From Lentibacter algarum (GTDB lineage Bacteria; Pseudomonadota; Alphaproteobacteria; Rhodobacterales; Rhodobacteraceae), in the NCBI RefSeq assembly GCF_018860975.1, contig NZ_JAHKQI010000008.1:249746-313745 (forward strand): DNA of 64,000 bases. Direction: 5' to 3'. The translations under genes and the position numbers were made by a program. Position 1 is the first letter of the stretch. Every line of letters starts with the position of its first letter. This document shows, in pieces, positions 9,196 to 17,103 of this stretch. The notes beneath the pieces were generated by a model. It was not told where the DNA came from. It saw only the letters and a list, made by a program, of their open reading frames with translations, and made no database searches.

Positions 9196-9803
9196 AGCAA
9201 ATTTATCAAGCGCAATGAGTACTTGGAAACATAGGCGTCGCGGCTACACAACGACGTCATGCTAAACAACTGCTAGGCCCATCCAATCAAGTTGCAAAGC
9301 CCGCTTCCTGCGCATAGCTGCCCTTGGTGAATGGTGCGGTAAGATTTACTGCGCAGGAAGGAGTGTGAATGTCAGTTTTTCACAATCCGAAACAATGACC
9401 GCGCACTTGCAGCGAAGGTCCGCAATCCGCCCTTCGTACCGATTGCAACTACCACGGCCCATAGCTGCTGTACTTCTGCACCTTGCGATGCTGCGGTGCG
9501 GTCCATTGAAGGCGACATTCCTGCATCTCGCAGCATTAGAACAGCCAAAACGCCAATCAGCCGACAAAGCTTCCATTTGTTAACAAGGCCAAAGTGCTTG
9601 ACTGTCCTTTGAGTGGCAACGACTAGCTCTTCACACGGCACAAATGCACCAGTGTTTACGTGTCGCGAGCGAAACGATTGGCGCTGATATTTGGTATGCC
9701 GTGTTTGCGGGAGCTGAAACGTAACACGGTTGAGCAATTGCGATTGATGAATAGGCTAGATGCGATAGGCTCTGCGAAATCTTAATTATTGGAGTTGTGA
9801 AGT
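9196..9803. other. Gene-free 608-nt gap with dispersed repeat copy B
   Basis: I see no convincing ORF, RNA gene or IS here. The frames at 9346-9737 read through the repeat and lack start signals. Copy B of the dispersed island repeat is at 9406-9432. The promoter of the downstream mcrBC operon must lie in the right half, but I could not identify clear -35/-10 boxes. Confidence 0.55.
9406..9432 (+). repeat. Dispersed island repeat, copy B
   Basis: Sequence CTTGCAGCGAAGGTCCGCAA followed by TCCGCCC. It matches copy A (6441-6466) at most positions and copy C (13765-13791) slightly less well. Confidence 0.7.
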
Positions 9804-12323
9804 TTGCAAGACTTTGATGAAGGCGACCGCAGAAACCGCTTAAGGATCGCGCAGAGAGAACGCATTAATGAAATTGGACGAACCGATATTGAAACTGCAA
9901 TGGCAGAATTCGATCAATTGGGCGAGAAAGAGTTCCTGAAACGATATGGATTCGGGAAATCCTTGAGATGGATCATCGTCAATGAGGGGCGCGAGTATCC
10001 GACAAAGCCTATTGTGGCCCGGGCTATAGGGAAATTCTTTGATGGAGTTGTTCCTAACAAGGATGACTTTTTTAAGAAGAAGGGAGAAGATGAATCGCGC
10101 GACATTTTGCAACAATTGGCTTTCGATGTAAGAGATGTCAAAGAAATGCCTGCGGATCAGTCTCCCTCAGTTCTCAATCGAGCCCAAATTGAAGCTGCGA
10201 TGGATGCTTATGACAGCTATCGTACTAATGGCGCGCATGGGGGCGTCTTTAGCGCCTTTGGCGAACCACGCGACTACTGGGTCCGGTCATCGCGTGAGCG
10301 CGAAAATCGCGTCTACCCGACAAAACCGCTGATCGGTTTCATAGTCAACAAGACTGAACTGAACGGTGGGTGGGGGCAAAAAACGGATGCTGCCGCGCGT
10401 CTTCACAATGCAGGATTCATCATCGTGGATCAGAATGATCAGCCTGTTGAACGCCCTGATCGCTACGAGCATCTGATTCAAGGCGCAGACCGGATCATTC
10501 TCTGCGTGCTGAACTATTTCATCGAACCTGCCCGTGAGAATGCAATGTCGAAGGTGTCCATCCGGTCCGGTGATCTTATCACAAAGCTAGGTATAAAAGA
10601 GCGAACCCCAACAATTCACCGAACACTAAAGAGCCAAGACCTACAACGTGTTGCCAATCTCCCCGAGCCAGCGATTTCCGATCAGGCTGATAGTCGGGAC
10701 ACAGTTTTCACTTTTTCGCTTGGTTACCAAGAAAGCCGTAATGCAATGATATCAGAACCTAACACTAAAAAAACCTTGGCCACGAACTTAATCCTTTATG
10801 GCCCTCCGGGCACGGGCAAGACCTATCGAACCGCGTGGGAAGCCGTTCAGCTTTGTTTGGGTGAGAAGGCTGCATCCGAACTCAAAGGCAATGCTCAACG
10901 AGGGGCTTTGATGACCGCATATCGCAAGCTTATACGAGAGGGGCGTATCGAATTTGTGACCTTTCACCAATCGACGTCCTATGAGGAGTTCGTTGAAGGA
11001 CTGCGACCGGAAACAGAAAGGGATGAAACCTTCGACACTACGACAGATCCAAGCGCGACGGGTGGCTTCCGTCTGCGGGTTGAAGACGGAGTTTTCAAGA
11101 GGATCGCCCGCCGCGCTGATGCTAGCCGTGGGCAGAGTTCGACGGGAGAGCGGCTTTCGCTTGACGGGCGCAATGTTTTCAAAATGTCGATCGGCGCTGT
11201 GGCGGTTCCAGAGGAAGCCGGAGTTTTCGATGAGGCAATCACTGAAAGCTGCGCTATCTTCGGGTTTTCCCGCTCTGATTTTTCGGGCGACGAGTTTACC
11301 GAACGTTCCGCAATCAAAGCTCGGGTCGAACAAGACTATTCCGATGAAGGCTCGGAGTTTTCTCTTACCTCAGCTGTGCAAATGACAGACATCTTCCGCA
11401 ATGACTTGAAGCAGGGTGACATCGTCCTGGTCAGCAAGGGAAACCTACTGATCCGCGCGATCGGGATCGTCGAAGGCGACTACGAATTCCACCCGAGGGA
11501 AGGCACCGAAACTTACCCGCACCGCCGAGCTATGCGCTGGCTTTGGGTGGACGAAGCCGGAATGCCTGCCAACGAATTCTACAACATGGCTATTTCTCAA
11601 CGCACGATTTATCCTCTGCGCAAGCAAGAGCTGAACATTGCGCTTGTGGAACGATACATGAATTCTCAATCCATTGATGAACCCGTATCGCCTGAACCGC
11701 ACGTCCTCATAGTCGACGAAATCAACCGGGCGAATATCTCCAAAGTCTTTGGCGAACTGATCACACTTCTTGAGCCTGACAAGCGGCTTGGGCTTGAAAA
11801 CGAAATCCGCCTGACGCTTCCTTATTCGAAGAAATCTTTCGGTGTGCCTCAAAATCTGCACGTCATCGGCACAATGAACACGGCTGATCGTTCTATTGCG
11901 CTCTTAGATACCGCGCTACGTCGTCGATTTTCTTTCAAGGAGTTGTTACCCGACCCATCCGTTCTCTCGAGCAACGTCGAGGGTGTCGATCTGCAAAAGC
12001 TGCTTTCTACGATCAACGAACGCATCGAGTATCTGTTCGACCGAGAGCATCAAATCGGGCACGCTTACTTCACAGGCTGCCAGTCGCGGTCAGATATCGA
12101 GAGCGTCATGCGAGACAAGGTAATCCCGTTGCTTGCAGAGTATTTCTACGAGGACTGGTCGAAGGTTGCGTCCGTTCTAGGCGACTCTAGGCAAGACCGG
12201 TCTCGTTTCCTTAACGCAAAACAAATTGCTGTCCCCGCGGGAATGACCGAAGATGACTTCTCTGGCGAAAAGCTGAGATGGACTGTGAAAGACAAATTCG
12301 ACTTCTCGGAGTTTGCAGCCTAA
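9804..12323 (+). CDS. mcrB: McrB: AAA+ GTPase of McrBC restriction with duplicated N-module and EVE-like insert
   Basis: An 839-residue motor subunit of a modification-dependent (type IV) restriction enzyme. Two similar N-terminal modules share IE-x-AM and YPTKP (residues about 27-110, YPTKP at 65-69; and 127-209, YPTKP at 171-175). They resemble the ScoMcrA N-terminal head domain. Walker A GPPGTGKT is at 333-340, Walker B with DEINR at 638-642, the McrB signature MNTADRS at 691-697 and the sensor DTALRRRF at 702-709. Walker A and B are about 300 residues apart instead of about 75 in E. coli McrB. The extra segment (about 457-620) looks like an EVE-type modified-base reader. TTG start with GGAG 9 nt upstream. 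It overlaps mcrC. Confidence 0.9.
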   Translation: MQDFDEGDRRNRLRIAQRERINEIGRTDIETAMAEFDQLGEKEFLKRYGFGKSLRWIIVNEGREYPTKPIVARAIGKFFDGVVPNKDDFFKKKGEDESRDILQQLAFDVRDVKEMPADQSPSVLNRAQIEAAMDAYDSYRTNGAHGGVFSAFGEPRDYWVRSSRERENRVYPTKPLIGFIVNKTELNGGWGQKTDAAARLHNAGFIIVDQNDQPVERPDRYEHLIQGADRIILCVLNYFIEPARENAMSKVSIRSGDLITKLGIKERTPTIHRTLKSQDLQRVANLPEPAISDQADSRDTVFTFSLGYQESRNAMISEPNTKKTLATNLILYGPPGTGKTYRTAWEAVQLCLGEKAASELKGNAQRGALMTAYRKLIREGRIEFVTFHQSTSYEEFVEGLRPETERDETFDTTTDPSATGGFRLRVEDGVFKRIARRADASRGQSSTGERLSLDGRNVFKMSIGAVAVPEEAGVFDEAITESCAIFGFSRSDFSGDEFTERSAIKARVEQDYSDEGSEFSLTSAVQMTDIFRNDLKQGDIVLVSKGNLLIRAIGIVEGDYEFHPREGTETYPHRRAMRWLWVDEAGMPANEFYNMAISQRTIYPLRKQELNIALVERYMNSQSIDEPVSPEPHVLIVDEINRANISKVFGELITLLEPDKRLGLENEIRLTLPYSKKSFGVPQNLHVIGTMNTADRSIALLDTALRRRFSFKELLPDPSVLSSNVEGVDLQKLLSTINERIEYLFDREHQIGHAYFTGCQSRSDIESVMRDKVIPLLAEYFYEDWSKVASVLGDSRQDRSRFLNAKQIAVPAGMTEDDFSGEKLRWTVKDKFDFSEFAA

Positions 12324-13627
12324 TGCCTGCGTTTTCCCTACGCGAATGGGAAACGCTGCCCTATGGTGAGGGGGATGGCTGTATTCCCGAGCACTTTGCC
12401 GGACGTCTTGCGGCAATGGCGAAGACATCAGCTTTTGCAGGCAAGGGTGGTGGTGTTCTCGAGGAGCGCCGTCATGAACTGCGGGCACGGGGGGTCGTCG
12501 GTGTTCTTGCAGCCGAGGGCTGCAGTCTTGAAATCCTTCCCAAGATCGACGTCCAGCAACAGGGCGGCGAGGTGGTGCAGAACGCGGCCATTCGCAAACG
12601 TCTTATTCACATGCTAGCGGTCGCCTTGGATCTCAAGATCGAAACGGGGCAGTTCACAGAACTCGACTGGCAGCGTGAAACCCTTCTGGAAATTCTTATC
12701 CGGATCTTCTGTAACAAGCTGACCGATGCCGTGCGTCGCGGTATGCCTCGCCAGTACATCACCCATGAGGATGACCTCGCGGCTTTGCGCGGCACACTCG
12801 ATCTGCCTCGTCAGTTTACGCGTCATGCGGCGAACCCTTCGAGACTGGCGTGCAAATTTGATGAGTTATCGGATGACATCGCGCTGAACCGCATTATGAA
12901 AGCGACCATCGCGCATCTGTTCAGAACGTCACGAAACGCCAGCAATCAACAAAGCTTGCGAGAGCTGGCCTTCGTTTATGCCGATATTGCCGAAGTTTCT
13001 GTTCCCGCGTTAAAGTGGGAGGAGGTCATCATCGACCGGACCAATCGCGCATGGCAGGAGCTGTTCGGGATGGCACAACTGTTTCTTCGAAATCGTTACC
13101 AAACGACGAGTGCCGGTTCCGTCCGAGGGACGGCACTTCTGTTCGAAATGAATACACTTTTTGAAGAGTATATCGGTCGGTTGATCACGCGCGCATTGGC
13201 AGGAACGGAGTATCGGGTTGCTCTTCAAGGCGGAAGGCTGTCTTGTCTGACATCGGTCGACGATGAACGCGCGGTGTTCCAGACGAAGCCAGATATCCTG
13301 ATCTGGTATGCGGGACAGGTTGTGCATGTGATCGATACCAAGTGGAAGCGGATTTCCTCGCGTATTGATGATCGCAAGCAAGGGGTTTCCCAAGCCGACG
13401 TCTACCAGATGATGGCCTACGCTCACCTCTACAAAGCCCCTCGTCTGACGCTGCTTTATCCTCATCACGAGGATCTTTCAGATGTGGAGGGCCTTCAGGC
13501 TCGATTTCGAATTTCGGGTCAGGAAAAGATCATGGAGACTGCGAGCGTGGATATCGCTAGAGGCGACAACATGGTCGCCCGTTTGAGGAGCATTGTCCTC
13601 TTGGCGACCGAAGAGGTGCTGGTTTAG
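12323..13627 (+). CDS. mcrC: McrC: nuclease subunit of McrBC restriction system
   Basis: A 434-residue nuclease subunit that associates with McrB and cuts DNA carrying modified cytosines. The ATG at 12323 sits in a TAATG junction with the mcrB stop, giving translational coupling; the longer frame from 12278 was rejected. The N-terminal part (PAFSLREWE) begins like a McrB-binding domain. The C-terminal PD-(D/E)xK nuclease core shows TKPDI, then VIDTKWK about 18 residues later, and QADVYQMMAYAHLY as the trailing helix. All catalytic residues appear to be present, so the system is probably functional. Confidence 0.92.
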   Translation: MPAFSLREWETLPYGEGDGCIPEHFAGRLAAMAKTSAFAGKGGGVLEERRHELRARGVVGVLAAEGCSLEILPKIDVQQQGGEVVQNAAIRKRLIHMLAVALDLKIETGQFTELDWQRETLLEILIRIFCNKLTDAVRRGMPRQYITHEDDLAALRGTLDLPRQFTRHAANPSRLACKFDELSDDIALNRIMKATIAHLFRTSRNASNQQSLRELAFVYADIAEVSVPALKWEEVIIDRTNRAWQELFGMAQLFLRNRYQTTSAGSVRGTALLFEMNTLFEEYIGRLITRALAGTEYRVALQGGRLSCLTSVDDERAVFQTKPDILIWYAGQVVHVIDTKWKRISSRIDDRKQGVSQADVYQMMAYAHLYKAPRLTLLYPHHEDLSDVEGLQARFRISGQEKIMETASVDIARGDNMVARLRSIVLLATEEVLV

Positions 13628-13983
13628 GCATCTTGAGCTTGGTGCCAAATGCCTTCCGAAAGGATTGTAGGCTTGTCGTTCAATTCATGGCATTCAGAAA
13701 TCTGCGGCGGATTTAACGAGTGACGGAACGTCCGCTTCGTCAACATTGATCTGGTAGCTGCGTACCCGCAGCGAACTTCCGCTTTCCGCCCATCTCATGG
13801 GAATTTTCAGTAAGTGACCGATGAAGGGGTAGGGGGCTGCTCGGCCCTTCCCCCGGGGGGTAAAATTTGGCGCTTTGAGCTGGTAGTCGTCTCACACAAT
13901 CGCGGCTTCCAAAATTTTTAAACTTGAAATCTTGTGATTGTTCAAATGTTCTGGGCACATTGTCGCACACAGGGGAAATAAAG
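13628..13983. other. Gene-free gap with dispersed repeat copy C
   Basis: There is no convincing gene in 356 nt. The dispersed repeat copy C is at 13765-13791. A G/C-rich imperfect inverted stretch (about 13829-13861, GGGGGC...CCCCC) could be a weak terminator for mcrBC, but it lacks a T-tract. Confidence 0.5.
13765..13791 (+). repeat. Dispersed island repeat, copy C
   Basis: Sequence CCCGCAGCGAACTTCCGCTT followed by TCCGCCC. It shares the pattern GCAGCGAA-N2-TCCGC-N2-TCCGCCC with copies A and B. Confidence 0.68.
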
Positions 13984-14193
13984 ATGAAGAAAACAGTGTA
14001 CGCAGCACCTCTACTGGCTGGGAGTGAAAGCGCCTACACTGCAGAAGGGTGTCAGATCTTCGCCAGCGAGATGATGCAATCTCATACGGAGGCCTGTGTG
14101 GCTGGCTATCATGCTGAGAAAGCGCGTTTAGAGGGCAGGACAGTCACCACCTGCAGGACTGTTGGGGCCACCACAACCTGCGTTGAGGGGTGA
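13984..14193 (+). CDS. Small cysteine-containing hypothetical protein (69 aa)
   Basis: The ATG at 13984 is preceded by AGGGGAAA at a good spacing, supporting a real start; the in-frame ATG at 13924 has none. The product has a basic MKKT start with only a weak hydrophobic stretch (residues 5-13) and four cysteines (C23, C38, C57, C66). Its C-terminus is Thr-rich (TTCRTVGATTTCVEG). The cysteine spacing and tail resemble small exported proteins, but the signal peptide is unconvincing. It lies between mcrC and the replication block of the island. I do not recognise the family. Confidence 0.5.
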   Translation: MKKTVYAAPLLAGSESAYTAEGCQIFASEMMQSHTEACVAGYHAEKARLEGRTVTTCRTVGATTTCVEG

Positions 14194-14301
14194 TAAGCTG
14201 GTTTAGGCTCCGCAAACGGCCCAAAAACGACCATGAACGAGCGAAATGGTTGATGCAGGTAGGCTGCTTTAAGTGGGGTTCTTTAAGTAAACGGAGATTT
14301 T

Positions 14302-14601
14302 TTAGCTGAAAAGGTCGAGTTGTGCGCGGGTGGGCGCTAGGGGGGTAAATCCCATGGAGGGTATCGCGCGCCACCAAGACGGGCACTGGTGGCGCTCTCT
14401 GAGCCTGTGGCAGGTATCCATGGAGGCAATCTCCAGGAGGTTCTTAGCTTCTTCGATCTGTAAGCGAGCTAATTGAGGCTCAAGCATATTGCTATGAAAT
14501 TGTGCGGCGTGTCCGATTAGTATCTCGACCTTTGAAGCTGACGCTGTTTCGTCTGAAACGGTCGAACTGATACGTTGCAATAACCGGTCGATTTTTTTCA
14601 T
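14302..14601 (-). CDS. Hypothetical protein downstream of the Rep-like gene (99 aa)
   Basis: A 99-residue, mostly helical and charged protein; the region SNMLEPQLARLQIEEAKNLL is predicted helix and could be a short coiled coil. No family is recognised. Its ATG overlaps the TGA that ends the repeat-encoded frame at 14598-14804 (ATGA), suggesting translational coupling to that frame. It is the last gene of the leftward alpA/rep series and converges with the 69-residue gene. Confidence 0.55.
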   Translation of the reverse strand: MKKIDRLLQRISSTVSDETASASKVEILIGHAAQFHSNMLEPQLARLQIEEAKNLLEIASMDTCHRLRERHQCPSWWRAIPSMGFTPLAPTRAQLDLFS

Positions 14602-14804
14602 TTTGGTTTTCTATTCAGTTTTGGCCATCGTTCGTTTCTTTTTGTGTAGCTTGGTAGGTTAAGGATGTTCCAGAAATCCGCACGACATGATCCTAGAATG
14701 GTGTCCAGCCGTTCCAAAAATCCGCACAGGGCGTCCCAGAAATCCGCACGGTAGATAATCAACCGTTCCAGAAATCGGCACAGGTTCGTTCCAGAAATCC
14801 GCAC
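14598..14804 (-). other. Repeat-encoded reading frame in phase with the Rep-like gene
   Basis: This open frame is in the same phase as the Rep-like gene ending at 14811 and is separated from it by a single TGA plus two sense codons. Its translation contains repeated ISGTNLCRFLERL / ADFWDALCGFLERL units because it reads the iteron-like repeats. It ends in an ATGA overlap with the next gene. It may be a former or readthrough C-terminal tail of the Rep-like protein, an independently started ORF (GTG at 14804), or simply the origin read as protein. Confidence 0.4.
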
Positions 14805-14807
14805 GGG
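14667..14807 (+). repeat. Five iteron-like direct repeats (putative island replication origin)
   Basis: Five near-identical units of the form GTTCCAGAAATCCGCACGG start at 14667, 14711, 14733, 14765 and 14788. Differences are single bases (for example AAAAATCC in unit 2, GTCCC in unit 3, ATCGGCAC in unit 4). Spacings are 44, 22, 32 and 23 nt; two are close to two helical turns. They lie directly downstream of a winged-helix Rep-like gene, as iterons do in iteron-regulated origins. The repeats are seen directly; the origin function is inferred. Confidence 0.75.
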
Positions 14808-14810
14808 GTT

Positions 14811-15287
14811 TCATTTTGTGTTGCGCGGTGGTGTTCCACCTTTTGGGTTTCTTTTTTGTGGTTGGATAACTTCGAAATCAGCTCCTGGTTTCCATTGCTT
14901 ATAGAGGCACCGGCCTTGGTTGATATTTGAAGAGGGTAAAGGAATCTCAGTTATTTCGTATTGGTGGCCGTTGGCCTTGCCTGCAACGCCGAGCTCCGCG
15001 CAATGAGTGACTACAATGAACCCTTTTCGTTGAAGGTCTCGCTGCGCGTTACCTGCGGTTTCAGAATTGATCCCCGCCCATTCCCCCAACTGTCGAACGT
15101 AGGCGCTAATTTTACCATTATTGTTGGCGTTAGGGCCTTTCCACTCAAGTTTTAGCCAAGGATATATAGCCTGAGCGTTCCCGCTCAAAGCTCTCCATGC
15201 TTCAGTTTCCATGGTTGAGCGATGCATCTTCGTATAGTGCTCTGGAGCGGACTTCCCGCGCTTGTGTTGCTTGTAGACTTTTCTCAT
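14811..15287 (-). CDS. Rep-like winged-helix protein of the integrative element
   Basis: A 158-residue protein. A basic N-terminus (KVYKQHKRGKS) is followed by WRALSGNAQAIYPWLKLEW and a GPNANNNGKISAYVRQLGEWAGI segment. It then has a helix-turn-helix with recognition helix ETAGNAQRDLQRKGFIVV and a wing. This pattern is common in small replication-initiator-like proteins of alphaproteobacterial integrative elements, usually next to AlpA and integrase genes. It begins 5 nt after the alpA stop. The stop at 14811 is followed in the same phase by the repeat-encoded frame over the iteron-like repeats. Initiator function is inferred from context. Confidence 0.65.
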   Translation of the reverse strand: MRKVYKQHKRGKSAPEHYTKMHRSTMETEAWRALSGNAQAIYPWLKLEWKGPNANNNGKISAYVRQLGEWAGINSETAGNAQRDLQRKGFIVVTHCAELGVAGKANGHQYEITEIPLPSSNINQGRCLYKQWKPGADFEVIQPQKRNPKGGTPPRNTK

Positions 15288-15292
15288 CAGTT

Positions 15293-15502
15293 TTAGCTTC
15301 TGAGCTCTGGCTTAACGCCGCGGTCAGACAGCCAATTCTGAATGTCATTTTCACGCCAGGCGACTGCGCGCTTGCTGAGTTTGATGGGTTTGGGGAACTC
15401 GCCATCTTTCATCATAGCATAGATTGTAGAGCGGGAAAGGCCGACCGAAGCAATAACACTTGGAAGGCGGAGAACGCGCGTGTGTGAAGTCTGAATTGTC
15501 AT
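15293..15502 (-). CDS. AlpA family transcriptional regulator / excisionase
   Basis: A 69-residue MerR-like winged-helix protein with the family pattern LRLPSVIASVGLSRSTIYAMMKDGEFPKPIKLSKRAVAW. AlpA-type proteins activate integrase genes or act as recombination directionality factors in P4-like elements. The ATG has AGGATC upstream at 8-10 nt. It is the first gene of the leftward rep series and lies about 130 nt downstream of the integrase stop on the same strand, leaving room for its own promoter (15503-15638). Confidence 0.88.
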   Translation of the reverse strand: MTIQTSHTRVLRLPSVIASVGLSRSTIYAMMKDGEFPKPIKLSKRAVAWRENDIQNWLSDRGVKPELRS

Positions 15503-15638
15503 TGAATTGATCCTGTTAGGTTTCTAGAACCCCAAGATCAGCCAATAATGTCTATTGCCCGATGCACCAGCCTATACAGCGGACAATTACTGTTTATCAC
15601 CTTAATATATATGTTTTTTTGGGAGTTACCGCCCCACA

Positions 15639-16922
15639 TTAAACCAATCTGAGGCCGTTCACGTTGGGCAGGTTCCTTGATTCCTGAGATACATACTCAG
15701 CCCAAGCATTCATCATCAATCTGCGGCGCTCAACAAGTGTTTCGCGATGGTAAGCCTGCTCCACACGGTTGCCAATTCGATGCCCAAGAGCGAGCTCCGC
15801 CATTTCTCTTGGATACTCCTTGCGGCCAGCCCAGTTTCGCGCTGTTGCTCTCAGGCCGTGTGGAACGGCTGGACGATTTGTCTGAGGATCACGCCATCCG
15901 GCTTCCTCTTCTCGAATGCCGAGTTCTGGCAAGGATAGATCGTTGAGAACCTCATATGCATGCATTCGACGCATGACGCCTGACAGGGCCATATCACTTA
16001 GCTCCCCGCCTCTTGGCGCCGGAAACACAAAGTCTTCTCCCACAGTCCTCGGAATGCTGCGTAGGAGGGCAAGGGCCGCATTTGAAAGGGGAACAGCGTG
16101 CTCTTCTTTCGTCTTCGTTCGATGTGCAGGGATGAGCCAAATCGCTGTCTCAAAATCAATCTCTGACCAGATAGCGCCACGCGCTTCCCCGCTTCTTGCC
16201 CAAGTTAGCGCAAGAAACTCTAAGCATCTTGCGGATGCGCCCTGACGTTTCCTTAGTTGGCTCATCCAATCTGGTATTTCTTCAACGGCGAGGGAGGGTT
16301 GGTGGACAACTGGTTTGATTTTTGAGGGCTTTGGGAGGAGCATGTCGAGATTGCCGCCCCACGTTGCCGGGTTTGGGCCCTCTCTCCATCCGCGAGCGGT
16401 GGCAAAAGCTAACACAGCTTCTATTCGCCCACGCAAACGACTGGCGGTTTCATTCTTCGTGGCCCAGATTGTGGTTAAGACCTCTAGAACATCAGAGACG
16501 GTGATTTCTGTGACAAGCTTAGTGCCCAATTTCGGAACGGCATATGTACGCAAAGTGCTTTCCCATTGAGCTATATGTTTAGCATTGGTCAGTTCGCCTG
16601 CTTTCTTTTCGAGAAGCGCTGCCATAGCAACTTCGAAAGTTGGCGTTGATCTGACCTTTTCGCGCGCAGCTAACGGGTCACCACCATCTCTGGCAATTTG
16701 TCGGTTCTGTGAGGCCACGACACGCGCCTGAGCTAATGTAACGAGGGGATAGCTACCAAGTCCAAGGTCGCGCCTCTTACCTCTTATTACGAGGCGCTGA
16801 CCCCATCGCTTGCTCCCAGAATTGGAGACAATCAGCATTAGGCAATCACCGTCGCTGTACTTTCCTTGTCGCTTCACAGTGCTGCAAAACGCTGCCGATA
16901 GTCCTTTTGCACGTTTAGGCAT
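15639..16922 (-). CDS. int: P4-type tyrosine site-specific integrase
   Basis: A 427-residue tyrosine recombinase. The N-terminal arm-binding domain has the DUF4102-like pattern (YSDGDCLMLIVSNSGSKRW, LGLGSYPLVTLAQAR). A SAM-like core-binding domain follows, then the catalytic domain with the arginine in WARSGEAR, lysine in RTKTKEEHAVPL, HGLR, the LGH histidine and the tyrosine in QAYHRE. All catalytic residues are present. The ATG at 16922 was chosen over an upstream GTG at 16949 because AGGCG and GGGGGG lie just upstream. The promoter-proximal end faces attR, 168 bp away, as in other tRNA-targeting islands. It probably targets the 3' end of tRNA-Ser(GGA). Confidence 0.92.
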   Translation of the reverse strand: MPKRAKGLSAAFCSTVKRQGKYSDGDCLMLIVSNSGSKRWGQRLVIRGKRRDLGLGSYPLVTLAQARVVASQNRQIARDGGDPLAAREKVRSTPTFEVAMAALLEKKAGELTNAKHIAQWESTLRTYAVPKLGTKLVTEITVSDVLEVLTTIWATKNETASRLRGRIEAVLAFATARGWREGPNPATWGGNLDMLLPKPSKIKPVVHQPSLAVEEIPDWMSQLRKRQGASARCLEFLALTWARSGEARGAIWSEIDFETAIWLIPAHRTKTKEEHAVPLSNAALALLRSIPRTVGEDFVFPAPRGGELSDMALSGVMRRMHAYEVLNDLSLPELGIREEEAGWRDPQTNRPAVPHGLRATARNWAGRKEYPREMAELALGHRIGNRVEQAYHRETLVERRRLMMNAWAEYVSQESRNLPNVNGLRLV

Positions 16923-17089
16923 ATCGCCTGGCCCCCCATTTAGCCCCACAACAAGCGGTAAACCACAACCCGCCCCACATAAAAGTCAAGAATACTGTAG
17001 ACGTGATTGGACATATATGGAAGGTATATGACTGATTTATATGTGATTAATGGATGTTGGTGGACGCTTGAAGATTATAATATGGCGGT

Positions 17090-17103
17090 CTGTCGATCCG
17101 CCA
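17090..17103 (+). repeat. attR core (duplicated tRNA-Ser 3' end)
   Basis: CTGTCGATCCGCCA is identical to 6153-6166. Immediately upstream TGGCGG (17083-17088) forms a small inverted repeat with CCGCCA, so the right junction is also a 21-bp hairpin-like palindrome. Core chromosome resumes at once: enoyl-CoA hydratase starts about 100 nt later. Confidence 0.88.

Larger units (their letters stand above)
6153..17103. mobile_element. tRNA-Ser-integrated genomic island (about 11 kb) with McrBC cargo
   Basis: Bounded by direct repeats CTGTCGATCCGCCA at 6153-6166 (tRNA 3' end) and 17090-17103. The right end holds a P4-type tyrosine integrase, AlpA, a winged-helix Rep-like gene and five iteron-like repeats, all pointing inward. 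Cargo to the left is an McrBC restriction system and a metallophosphoesterase/symporter pair. Gene-free gaps of 350-620 nt are far larger than in the flanking core and carry a dispersed repeat not noticed elsewhere in the window. The flanking core genes are typical Rhodobacteraceae housekeeping genes. Boundaries are seen in the sequence; mobility is inferred. Confidence 0.9.

Noticed and set aside
14667-14807. CRISPR-like array
   Set aside because: The repeats are only about 19 bp with irregular gaps of 3-25 nt and no cas genes are nearby; iteron-like repeats fit better.
17083-17103. Second tRNA gene at the right border
   Set aside because: Only the last 14 nt of tRNA-Ser are present; the preceding sequence cannot form a tRNA fold.
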